64,000 nt of DNA from Tuctoria greenei (Eukaryota > Streptophyta > Magnoliopsida > Poales > Poaceae), in NCBI GenBank assembly GCA_036927565.1, contig JAYESD010000009.1, positions 155,456,929 to 155,520,928 on the forward strand, given 5' to 3'. The translations under genes were made by a program, and so were the position numbers. The number at the start of each line of letters is the position of its first letter. The stretch's first letter is position 1. This document shows, in pieces, positions 21,529 through 33,400 of the stretch. The notes under the pieces are model-generated. The model was given only the letters and a program-made list of their open reading frames with translations, was not told where the DNA came from and made no database searches.

Positions 21529-21772
21529 GGGGACAGACTTAGGGACGACATGCCCAATGTACCATGTACCCGTTTGCTTGAATGAATGAATGTTTGGTGT
21601 GTTGCTTGCAGTGTTTGATGTTTGTGTGCTATAAATGTATATACTTATATATTAATATGTGTATATATGTACATACACATACATATATAATAATAATAAT
21701 AGTAAACTAATAGGATTCACATTAATATACCCTAATGAATATAATCTAAACCTCACGCTTGCCACATCACAG
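21529..21772 (+). other. Spacer between ORF1 and gag of element B
   Basis: An AT-rich stretch with short TA-rich runs (tatatattaatatgtgtatatatg) and no gene. It ends in cttgccacatcacag directly before the gag ATG, which resembles a 3' splice site. Confidence 0.5.
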
Positions 21773-24469
21773 ATGTCTCGCCGCTCAAGCCGAGTCAGGA
21801 ACGAACACGAGCATGAGACAGCAGAGAGTGCTCCTGTCCCACCAGCCCCACAAGCACCTGCCTATGACCTGACTGCCATTTTGGACCGCCAGACTCGACT
21901 CCTCGAGATGCTGGCAAACACACTTGCTGCTCAAGGCAACAATGGTGTCAACAATCGCCAGCCAGCACCGCAAAACAATCACCAGATTGCAGACTTCAAC
22001 AGGATGAACCCACCCAAGTTTGCTGGATCTGAGGACCCCATTGAGGCAGATGACTGGTTAAGAGAGATTGAGATGAAACTTGAGGTGGCCCATGCTAATG
22101 AGCGGGATAAGGTTCTACTTGCAGTCCAGCAGCTGAGGGGACCTGCCTTAGCATAGTGGCACAGCTACAGAGAGATGCATGCAGACGCCAAGACCATGAT
22201 TTGGGATGAGTTTGTGAAGTTATTTAGGGAGCACCACATCCCTAGTAGCATTGTGAAGCTGAAGAAGGAAGAGTTCATGAACCTTAAGCAGAAAGGGTTA
22301 ACTGTGACAGAGTATCTGCACAAGTTCACTGGATTATCCCGCTATGATCCTAATGCGGTTGATACTGAAGAGAAGAAGCAAGAAGCCTTCCTTCGTGGTA
22401 TAAACACTAAGATCAAGAAGTTTCTAGAAGCATCTGTATATCCAGATTTTAGTACCATGGTCAACAAGGCTATCACCACGGAGAAGAACATAGAGGATGA
22501 GCTTCAGGAAAAGAAAAGGAAATTTGAGTGAAAGAAGGTATTCCAGCAGACGAAGTTTCAAAGGACTAATCAATTGACTTATTCAGGACAGAGGACCCAG
22601 CAGCCAGCTTACTTTATGCAGAAGACCCACCAGCCTACTCATTCTGGGCAGATGAGTCAGAGTGGTGTATCCTACAAGGCACCAACTGCTACCTTTAAGC
22701 CACCAGTGCAGCCAGCTAAACCCCAGGGCTCCTTCCGCCCTCAGCAGTCTGGAGTCAGTCACACACATAACCAGAGGATTTGCTTCAGTTGTTGTGAGCC
22801 TGGCCACATTGCTGTCAACTGCCCTTACAAGAACAAGCCAGCGCCATCCGTCGTCTCTAACTCTGTTAATGGACCAATGCAACCAGTGGGAGGTAACCGT
22901 GGAGCACCATCAAGGAACCAACAATCCTTTGAAAAGGCTACAGTGAACCATGTCTACGCTGAGGAGGCAGATGCAACACCAGGAGTTCTGCTTGGTGAGT
23001 TCTTGGTTCAGTCAGTCTTGGCTTCAATATTATTTGACTCTGGTGCATCAAATTCCTTTATATCATCACACTTCGTAGAGACACATGATATATCTACGGT
23101 AGCCCTTAAGAGGCCCCTAATAACCAGATCTCCGGGAGGTTATATACCTTGCCATTTAGGTGTTAACAACATCCCTTTAAACCTAAGTGGGGTAGTGTTC
23201 TTGGTTAACCTAGTAGTGCTTGACTCCCATGTGATAGATGTAATCCTTGGTATGGATTGTTTAGCCAACTGCAATGGGAGCATAGTTTGTGCACAGAGGG
23301 TAGTGACAGTGACAAACCATGAAGGAAAGACTGTCACGTGTCACGTGAAGCCTAGCCTATCTGAGCCAGTGATAAATCACATAAAGGCAGAAACACCCCA
23401 GGAAGTGCCAGTAATTAAGGAGTATGTTGATGTGTTCCCGGAGGAATTACCGGGCATGCCGCCAGAAAAGGGAAGTGGAGTTTTCCATTGATCTAGTCCT
23501 CGAAACTGCCCCAATAGCTAAGAGACCTTACAGGATGGCAGCCCCAGAACTGGCGGAGTTAAAGAAACAATTGGATGAGATGGAAGAGAAAGGATATATA
23601 AGGCATATTGCATCACCATGGGGCGCACCAGTCCTCTTCGTAGAGAAGAAGGATGGAAGTAAGAGGCTATGTGTGGATTACCGAGCTCTTAATGCAGTAA
23701 CTATCAAGAACAAATATCCTCTACCTTGGATCGATGACCTATTTGACCAGTTAAAGGGGTCCAAGTTCTTTTCCAAGATTGATTTAAGGTCCGGGTATCA
23801 TCAGGTGAGGATTAAACCTGAAGATATACCCAAGATAACATTTGTGACTCGCTATGGACAATACGAGTTCACAGTGATGTCTTTTGGATTAACCAATGCT
23901 CCTGCCTACTTCATGAACCTGATGAACCGAGTGTTCATGCAAGAGTTGGATAAGTTTGTCGTTGTCTTCATCGACGACATTCTGGTATATTCACAAAGTG
24001 AGGAAGAGCACGCGCAACACTTGCGTGTTGTTTTGGACCGACTTAGGAGCCATCAACTTTATGCCATGTTTAGTAAATGTGAATTTTGGTTGCAAAAAGT
24101 CAGCTTCCTTGGACATGTGCTGACAGCCGAAGGAGTTGCAGTTGATCCAGAGAAGGTCAAAGCGGTATCATCTTGGAAGCAACCAACATCGGTCTCAGAG
24201 ATCCGTAGTTTTCTTGGTATGGCAGGCTATTATAGAAGATTCATTGAGGGATTTTCCAAGCTAGCCCGGCCGATGACTGAGCTTCTTAGGAAGGACAAGA
24301 AGTTTGTGTGGACTGAAGCATGTGAGCGGAGTTTTCATGAATTGAAGGAGAGACTCACAACAGCTCTAGTCTTAGTCCTACCCGACATTCACAAGAGCTT
24401 TGTCATTTATTGTGATGCTTCTAGGCATGGCCTAGGGTGTGTGCTAATGCAAGAAGGACGAGTGGTATC

Positions 24470-25290
24470 TGTCGACTGTTGGAGTCGGCAGATCCCCTAA
24501 CACTATGAAAAGTGTTTGAAGGAGTTTGTGGTTCGGTCTGGGCGCGCGGAGATCTAAGAAAGTGAAATGCGATTTGGACACGAGTGACACGGTGGTTTAC
24601 GTGGTTCGGGCCGCCTGAGCGTAATACCCTACTCCACGGGTGTGTGTTTGTTGTATTAACTTGTGAGCTTCAGAGTGTTCGAGAGTCCTCTCTGTGTATC
24701 GTCGGTTGGTCCTTTTATAGTACAAGGATCAACCGTTACAAGTCAGCCTGGCCCGACATGTGGCCCTGGCGGTTATACACGAGATTAATTGTTGTTAATA
24801 ACCCTGTAACGGCTCTGACAGTGCCGTTACAGGTGTTAAGGCTGTCCAATTAATTATCATTAACGTGTAATTAATGGTAATTAATCGGATCTTGAAGTCT
24901 GCGGCTGTCCTTTGGAGATCCGGAGCCGTTACAACGTCTCCCGGGGGCTTTAAGCATCTAGCTCCGTCGCGTGGACACGTGGCAGCTCCGGAGCTTGCTT
25001 GGGAGAAGCGGGAAGCTCCGGGGTGACCTGGCACGTGTCATGTCCGGAGCTTCTCTCGGTCGGGGGCTACCTCCGGAGGTGCCTTTTCAGTACTTGGCCC
25101 GGAGCTTCACCCTTGCGGGTAATAGCTCTGGGCTGACAGTACACGTGGCAACCTAGAGGTTAACCATGTTGGAGAAGCGGGTCCGGTCACGTCTGGCGAG
25201 TGGGCCCCCGAGGGTCTTCAATTTGAGTTGATGTCCTTCCCTTGAGATCTTTGTAACCTCAGGGGGTGTATGGTTTTTAGGGTACCGACA
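24470..25290 (+). mobile_element. Solo LTR inserted in the RNase H region of element B
   Basis: The 821-bp unit begins TGTCGACTG, ends GGTACCGACA, and is flanked by a perfect GTATC duplication (24465-24469 and 25291-25295). It has no primer site, polypurine tract or coding region. It contains clustered CTCCGGAG palindromes and several CACGTG cores (for example acacgtggcagc near 24976), and a G/C-poor middle with repeated taattaat. The same family is found reversed at 52071-52941. A solo LTR arises when the two LTRs of a full element recombine. Confidence 0.9.
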
Positions 25291-27144
25291 GTATCCTATG
25301 CCTCTCGTCAATTAAGGCCACATGAGCAAAACTACCCGACTCATGACTTGGAATTGGCAGCGGTAGTGCATGCTCTTAAGATTTGGAGGCATTACTTGAT
25401 CGGTAACAAGTGTGAGATTTATACGGACCACAAAAGTCTTAAGTACATCTTTACCCAGTCTGACCTCAACCTAAGGCAACGACGATGGTTGGAGCTAATA
25501 AAGGATTATGATTTGGAAATCCACTACCACCCGGGTAAAGCAAATGTGGTAGCTGACGCTCTCAGTCGAAAAGCATACTGTCATCATTTGGTGACTCAAG
25601 TACCACAACTGTGCGATGAGATGATGAGGTTGAACCTAAGTGTGGTACCTCACTCATACAACTACAACCTTAGTGTTCACCCTACTCTGGACGACCAAAT
25701 CAAGAAGGCTCAACATGAGGATGAAAATTTGATGGAGATCAAGGCACATACCAGTGAAGGCAAAGCTCCAGATTTTAGAGTTGATAGAGATGGTATTTTG
25801 TGGTTCAAGAAACGGTTGTGTGTGCCTTCGAATGGTCACTATTGTAACACCATCATGGATGAAGCTCATAACTCCGCGTACTCTATTCACCTTGGAGCCA
25901 CCAAGATGTATGTGGATCTTAAGCAAAAGTATTGGTGGATTGGTATGAAGGGTGATATAGCTAAATTTGTGGCATGTTGTGATGTGTGTCAGAGAGTAAA
26001 GGCGGAACATCAGAAGCCAAGCGGCCTCCTACAACCTTTACCGATCTCTGTTTGGAAATGGGATGAAGTAGGGATGGATTTCATCACTGGGTTGCCAATG
26101 ACCAAGAATGGTAATGACTCAGTATGGGTAGTGGTCGACCGTCTGACTAAAGTTGTACACTTTATTCCCGTGCGCACTACCCACGATGGAGAAAAGTTGG
26201 CCAAGTTGTACATAGACCGTATTGTGAAGCTACACAGAGTACCCTCAAGGATAGTCTCAGATAGAGGTACCCAGTTCACATCGAGATTTTGGAGGAGTCT
26301 GCAGAAAGCACTTGGAACTAAGTTGGATTTCAGCTCAGCTTATCACCCTTAGACTGATGGTCAGACAGAAAGGATCAACCAAATTCTAGAGGACATGTTG
26401 AGAGCTGCCGTTCTCACCTATGGTAAAGATCGGGAAGATAGTTTACCGTATGTTGAGTTTTCCTATAACAACAGCTATCAGACTAGTATTAAGATGTCAC
26501 CGTTCGAAGCCCTTTATGGAAGAAAGTGTCAGACTCCGCTTATGTGGTCAGAGGTTGGAGATCGTATTATAGAGCGACCTGACTTCATTATAGCAGCAGA
26601 AGACAAGATAGCGGGGATCCGGGCAAATTTGAAAGCAGCCCAGTCATGCCAGAAAAGCTACACGGACAAAAGAAGGCGTGAACTCAGCTTTGAAGTCGGG
26701 GACCATGTGTATTTGAAGGTGTCTCCGATTCGTGGCACACGCAGATTCCAAGTACGTGGAAAGTTGGCGCCACGATACATTGGCCCTTTTCCAATCTTAA
26801 AAAAAGTAGGATCGGTGGCATATGAAATCAAGTTACCCGAAGAGATGTCGGACGTGCACAATGTCTTCTATGTGTCACAACTGAGGAAGTGTCTACGAGT
26901 TCCTGAAGAACAAGTGGTACGAGACACCCTAGATCTACAAGATGACTTGCGCTATCAGGAGGTGCTAGTAAAGATTTTGGATACCGTCACCCGAAGAACA
27001 CGGACAAATTCTGTCAGGCTTTGTCGAGTATTGTGGAGCAGACACTCACAGGCTAAAGCTACATGGGAAAGAGAAGATGCGCTTCGTGCTGAGTTTCCTC
27101 ATCTTTTCGAACCCCAGCCGAATCTCGAGGACGAGATTCCACCT

Positions 27145-27156
27145 AAGTGGGGTAGG
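27145..27156 (+). other. Polypurine tract of element B
   Basis: AAGTGGGGTAGG lies two bases before the 3' LTR, after the gypsy-typical CTCGAGGACGAGATTCC end of the pol region. Confidence 0.75.
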
Positions 27157-27158
27157 TC

Positions 27159-30007
27159 TGTAACATCTCATTTTCGGTAAAACTAATAATTCATAGTCAT
27201 AGGGTTAATTACCGAGAATATTATGCAAAATAATAAAACTGCACTATTAGATAAGAGTTAATAATAAAATTAAATAGAAAGCGAAAGAGGAATAAATAAA
27301 TTTACACATATCACCAGCATACACACAACCATTAATTTAATCATGAGTGAACAATAATTATGGCTATACAGCAAATAACATGAATAAATGAAATATAGTA
27401 ATAAACATGAAATTTAATTAACACCAGAACAGCCATAACGTTGGGAATAAAGTAACTAAAATGAAAGCCTTGAACCCAGGCCATATTCAACCGGCCCATC
27501 AGTCAACACTCACGTTCTTTTTCCTGGCACCAGACTACTCATGGCATTTTCCACCCACCCCCCTCCATTTTTCCTTTAATTACAAAAGCATCCATCTTCT
27601 TCCTCCAGCCAAATATACACACCAGCACCCACGATGTCCTCTGACCGGCTGCACACTACCGGTGCACACTACGAAGCCGCTTTATATTCTCCCCGCCTTC
27701 TCCATTTCTCTGGAAGATTCCGGAACACCCGCACTTGAGCTCGTCCAGCCTCTGTACCGTTGAAGCGACGGTTTCCTACCTCCTTAATGGCTCAACGACG
27801 GCAAGGACAGCCGTCTCGGCAGACGCAAAGGCGCCGCTGCTAGCCGACGATCGACCGACGGGACTACTCGTTCAGGCGCGATGAGACCCGTTCGCTACGC
27901 GACACACAGTCCCGCCCGAGTTCGGCACGCCCACGTACGGCAACTTTACTGCGCCCGACCAACCTCCGTCGAAATCGGCCTTCCACCGCCTTTCTTTGCC
28001 CATAAATTGACCACGCCGGGTTCAGCTCCGCCCCAAGCCACGCCTCACGCACCCCAGTCGAGCTCCAGTACCGGTTTCACCCTTCCGCGCGGCGGGGACT
28101 CGACCGGCGCGGCGACGACCCGACCGGCACGTCGACCTCCGATGAGGAGCTATTCCCGTCCGAACCGAGGCGAAGGTGAGCACCTACGGCATCGATTCCA
28201 CCTCCCAGACCTGTCCCTGGGTCGATTATCTCTCTTTTTCAAGTTCATGGCGGCCACCACCCGCCATGGCCATTCCTTCCCGAGCAGCCATCGATTTCCA
28301 TCGCATGTGAACAAATTGAAGCCCCTAGTGAGTCCTCCGTGATCTGAACTACTGATTCCCCCTCATCCTGGTCGTCCTCCCCTGTTTTCCTGCCGATTTG
28401 AGCACTTCCAGAGGTCCCTCACGGTGACCAGATAGAGAGAAAGGGGGAGGTCCAGAGGAGGAAGAAGACCCGTATTGCCTCTGTTATGCTAATCTTAGCC
28501 AGCCTGATTAGCCTTGGCCCACCAAACCAAGTGTGGCCCAACACAGCAAGTGTTAATCAACCATCAAGCCCATAGCTCACGTAGTTAACCCTGACCGGTT
28601 CCAACCACAGATCCATTTTCTATTTTCGGAATTTATTAAGCCTCCACCTCATAAAATCAATATCTCACTCATACTAACTCCGATTAATCCGATTCTTTTT
28701 CTAAAATTCATCTAAAATCATGAACTATTTAATAAAATAATTTTGTATGATGTATTGATGTGTGTTTGTATTGCTTGTATGATTGTCTTGTGTGCGTGTG
28801 GCGGAACAGACACAGTACCGGAAGAGAACCCGGAGGAGCCCGCTGATCAGGAGCACGACACTGCAAACGGTAGCGAAGGCAAGTTCCACTGACCCCTTTT
28901 GATCATATTGTTCCTATGTGAGGTTCATCCTTTGTGGGCAGTAGACTAGGTCCTTGCATTTGTTGCTCGTGAGATAGTTGAGTGAGAGAAGGAAGCCATA
29001 TTACCTTCTATTATTGCATATTGTTATAATGAGATTGTACATGATGTTAATGCTCCTTGTGTTGTTGTATGGGTGGTGAGAGTATGAGTGTGACCAGGGT
29101 AGACGGGTTAGTGCTAGTGTAAGTGCTACCGTGGTGGTAGACTTACGGCGAGTTCTACCATGAGGGTAGGCTCGTGGGTTTGAGTATGGAGGCTGCCCTG
29201 GTGAGCCTTAAGGACCGAGTTGTTTTGACATCTCACCTAGCTTCTTTTAGTACGACCACATGTCCCTGTATGGGCGGGGCTTAGCCTAATCCCGGTGGCT
29301 AGCCCGACAGTCGTCCGCAGTGGAGAGAGAGATTTATGTTGAGATTATATTGAGATATGTCTTGACACTGGGTTTGGGACGACTGGCTTGGGTGATGTTT
29401 CGACTGGGTGTCGATCATGACGGGTTGTCCTTGATGGCCCGTGCGTGTGGGTAAAGTGTACAACCTCTGCAGAGTGTAAAACCCGTTCGGACGGCCGTGT
29501 CCTCGGTATAGGACAGGTTATGGTGTGGTCCTAACAACTAGAAAGCCACCTACGGTGAGATTGAGTTGAGTGGAGTCTTGGGCTAAGATATGAGGTTGCA
29601 TTAGTTTGCATCAGTTTGTATTGTTCTTTATTTTATGCATTGCATTATTATCTACTTTAATCCCCTCCCGTAGGGCGAGGTGGAGCTTGCTGAGTACTTT
29701 TATGCTCAAATGTTGTTGATATGTTTTTTTTCAGAGGATCCTGACTTCGTACCGGAGGATTTCGAGTAGGGTCGCGTCCGCACCCAAGTCATGTGTAGTG
29801 GACTGGATGACACGGAGCTACTAGTCTTGTTTTCGACTATTATAGACATGTTGTTAGCCGCTATCATGATTATCCATAAGGTTATGCCGTTGAAATAAGA
29901 CTATGTATGGTTGTGGTTCTGCTTGTAATGTAATATTATGTACCGAACTATGTTCTTGGTAATAATATTACATGTTTAGTTCCGATCTTATGGGTCGGGA
30001 CGCTTCA
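27159..30007 (+). repeat. 3' LTR of element B
   Basis: A 2849-bp LTR from TGTAACATCTC to GACGCTTCA. Open frames within it (such as 27881-28342) are GC-rich chance frames. A tract near 28805-28890 reads like a short coding remnant but has no recognisable protein. Its last 850 bp match the retained 5' LTR piece. Confidence 0.85.
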
Positions 30008-30385
30008 GTTTCCCCGGGGGAAATCGGCGCGGGGAGAGCGGTTGGAGGGGAGGTGCGGCGTGGCGCGGCGCGGGAGGGAAAAGAGCGGCGGTTGCTGGGG
30101 GTGGGGGATGACAGGCGGGGTCCACGGGACAGAGAGAGAGAGGGAAGAGTGGAGTCGGCTGGGCCGCAGAAGAGGGAGGGGGAAATTGGGCCAGAGGGGA
30201 AGTTTTGGCCCAAAAGGGGTTTTATTCTTTTTCTTTTTCTTTTTCATTTCTTTTTCCTTTGATTTGAATTCAAATTCAAACTTAAGTCGTTTGCTACACG
30301 TTTGAACTTCAAAAATCACCCAAAATGCATACAAGAATGTTCAAGGGTTTGATCAAATTTTAATACATGAAATATGGGTGTTACA
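30008..30385 (-). repeat. Truncated 3' LTR of element D
   Basis: This matches 38925-39303 of the 5' LTR, with about six differences by eye. It starts (minus strand) TGTAACACCCATATTTC and ends abruptly at the CA of element B. Confidence 0.88.
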
Positions 30386-30405
30386 ACTCTACCCCCCTTA
30401 AAAGG
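30386..30405 (-). other. Polypurine tract of element D
   Basis: On the minus strand CCTTTTAAGGGGGGTAGAGT lies directly before the 3' LTR. The same sequence is found at element C. Confidence 0.85.
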
Positions 30406-30431
30406 AATCTCGCCCTCGAGATTCGGACGTC

Positions 30432-33400
30432 CTAAGAGAATAGATGAGGAAAATCCGCCTTGAGATCTTCTTATCTTTCCCATGTTGCTTCTGCATCTGA
30501 GTGATGTTTCCATTGCACCTTACACATGCGAATGACTTTGTTTCTGGTGACCTTTTCTAACGTCTCAAGTATTTTGACAGGTTGTTCCACATAAGACAAA
30601 TCTTCTTGTACATCGACTGCTTCCATAGGTAATTGTTCCTCAGGCACTCTCAGACACTTCTTAAGTTGTGACATATGAAATACGTTATGAACATCTGACA
30701 AGTGCGGTGGAAGCTCAAGCTGATAAGCCACTTCACCCCGTCGTTCGAGTATCTTGAACGGGCCAATGTAGCGGGGTGACAACTTGCCTCTTACTTTAAA
30801 TCTTCTCAATCCTCTCATAGGTGACACCGTCAGGTACACATAATCACCAACCTCAAATGTTAGATCACGTCTTCGAGTATCCGCATAACTCTTCTGTCTT
30901 GTTTGGGCTGCCTTTAGGTTCTTCCGAATTTCTTGCACTTGTCTTTCAGCCTCTTTCAATACATCAGGACCAAAGACTTGGCTTTCCCCAGTTTGATTCC
31001 AAAACAACGGTGTCCTACATTTCCGTCCATACAATGCTTCAAAAGGAGACATCTTCAAACTGGCTTGATAACTATTGTTGTAAGAGAATTCGGCATATGG
31101 CAGATTCTTATCCCAACATTGGCTATTCTTTAGAGCACACGCTCTCAACATGTCTTCTAATATCTGGTTGGTATGTTCTGTCTGACCATCAGTCTGAGGA
31201 TGATATACCGAACTAAAGTTTAGACGGGTATCCATTGATTCATGCAACTTCTGCCAGAATCTTGAGGTGAATTGAGTGCCTCGATCTGAAATAATCTTCT
31301 TAGGAACTCCATGTAAGCATACAATCCTAGAGATATACAGTTCCGCCAACTTGGGACCATTGTAGGTTTCTTTCACGGGAATAAAGTGAGCAACTTTAGT
31401 CAAACGATCCACTATAACCCATATAGAATCATATCCAGATTGTGTCCTTGGTAGTCCCACAATGAAATCCATACTAATTTCTTCCCATTTCCATTCTGGC
31501 ACTTTGATTGGTTGCAACAACCCTGCTGGTCTTTGGTGTTCCGCCTTAATCAATTGACATGTATCACATATGGCCACAAATTCTGCTACATCCCGTTTCA
31601 TTCCATGCCACCAATATCGATCTTTGAGGTCTTGATACATCTTTGTGCTTCTAGGATGAATGGAGTATGATGAGTTAAGAGCTTCCCTTAGTATCAACTC
31701 TCTAATCTCCTTGATATCTGGAACACAAATCCTCTTTCCTAGCCATAGAGTTCCTTGTTCACCTTCCCTAAAGTTTGGAGCTTTTCCCTTCTTCATCAAC
31801 TGCTTGATATCCTTGACCTTCTCATCATTCTTTTGTCCTTCTCGTATATCACGTTCAAGGGTTGAGTCTACTTCCATAGCAACTGCTTCAGCACTAGATA
31901 CTAGACATAAGTTTAACCTTGCAAACTCCTCACATAACTGAGGGTTGAAGAGCTTGTACTGATATATTGCATTGTCCCTTCCTGCTTAGAGCATCAACGA
32001 CCACATTAGCCTTTCCTGGATGGTAGTTGATTCCCACATCGAAGTCATTTATTAACTCCAACCAACGACTTTGTCTAAGATTAAGATCTGGCTGTGTGAA
32101 TATGTACTTCAAGCTCTTGTGATCCGTGTATATCTCGGTTCTTTTTCCCATCAAGTAGTGTCTCCATATCTTCAATGCATGAACAACAGCTGCCAATTCT
32201 AAATCATGTGTTGGATAATTTCTCTCATGTTTCCGAAGCTGTCTTGAAGCATAGGCTACAACATGTCCTCCTTGCATTAAGACACATCCTAAACCATGAC
32301 CAGATGCATCACAATAAACTACAAACTCCTTCTGCATATCAGGCATCACCAATACCGGTGCACTGGTTAACCTCTTCTTCAGCTCGGCAAAGCTTACTTC
32401 ACATTCGGGGGTCCACTTGAAAGCAACTCCTTTCTCAAGCAACTTGGCTAGTGGTCAAGAGATCTTCGAAAATCCCTCGATGAATCGACGGTAATAACCA
32501 GCCATGCCTAAGAATCTTCGTATATCATGTACACTCTCAGGTGTTTCCCACTTAAGGACATCGGCCACTTTGCCTGGATCCACTGCTATACCTCCTTCAG
32601 ATATGACATGACCCAAAAATGATACTTCCTTTAGCCAAAACTCACACTTACTAAGTTTGGCATATAATTGGTGTTGGCGAAGCTTCTGTAGAGCCATCCT
32701 GATGTGCTCCTCATGCTCTTCTTCAGTCTTGGAGTAGATAAGTATGTCGTCAATGAACACCACTACAAACTTGTCCAAGTACTCCATGAATACCTTGTTC
32801 ATTAGATACATAAAATATGTTGGAGCATTGGTCAGTCCAAACGACATAACCGTATACTCATATAGTCCATATCGAGAGACAAATGCAGTCTTGGGAATAT
32901 CTGATGGTCTAATCTTCAGTTGGTGATAACCTGAGCGAAGATCAATCTTAGAGAACACACATGCTCCTCTCAACTGATCAAATAAATCTTCAATCCTCGG
33001 CAGTGGGTACTTATTCTTGATTGTTACCACATTTAAGGCACGATAATCCACACACAACCTTTGAGTACCATCCTTCTTAGGTACAAATATGACTGGTGCT
33101 CCCCAAGGCGATGAGCTAGGACGAATATATCCTTTCCCCAATAACTCCTCAATATGATCCTTTAGTTCAGCTAGTTGTTTAGCATCCATTCTATACGACC
33201 TCTTATATATTGGGGCCGTCCCAGGTACTAATTCAATGACAAACTCAATCTCTCGATCAGGGGGCATACCTGGTAAGTCGTCTGGGAATACATCCGGAAA
33301 CTCACTCACAACCCTGATGCCTTCTGTACTCTCAAGATGGTTAAGTTGTACAACTGCCTCTTGTGTCTGATCTGTCTTGAACTCCACTGTAGTGCCATCT

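Larger units (their letters stand above)
21773..27180 (+). pseudogene. Element B gag-pol, broken by stops, a frameshift and a solo LTR
   Basis: gag starts with MSRRSSRVRNE and has the capsid motif DDWLREIEMKLEVA; the zinc knuckle CFSCCEPGHIAVNC is near 22790. Protease ILFDSGASNSFIS is near 23025. RT runs about 23480-24300 with FIDDILVYS near 23970. RNase H is split at 24469 by the solo LTR and resumes at 25296 (YASRQL). Integrase has its HHCC zinc region near 25860-25995, D in GMDFITG, D in SDRGTQF and E in QTERINQ. A chromodomain-like end (VKILDTV...ATWERED) lies near 26970-27110. Stops: TAG 22154, TGA 22529 and TAG 26350; the frame shifts near 23475. The reading frame overlaps the first bases of the 3' LTR. 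Confidence 0.88.
19689..30007 (+). mobile_element. Ty3 (gypsy) Tekay/Del-type element B, 5' LTR truncated
   Basis: A 2.8-kb 3' LTR matches only the last 826 bp retained at the left end. Between them lie a primer site, ORF1, gag and pol in gypsy order (protease, RT, RNase H, integrase) with a chromodomain-like tail, then a polypurine tract. Integrase after RT and the C-terminal motif (ATWEREDALRAEFPHLF) point to the Tekay/Del chromoviruses. Several stops, a frameshift and an inserted solo LTR make it inactive. The right end abuts the interior of element D's 3' LTR. Confidence 0.88.

Noticed and set aside
27881..28342. 153-residue frame in the LTR of element B
   Set aside because: Low-complexity LTR sequence with no family resemblance and no support from the other LTR, which lacks this part.
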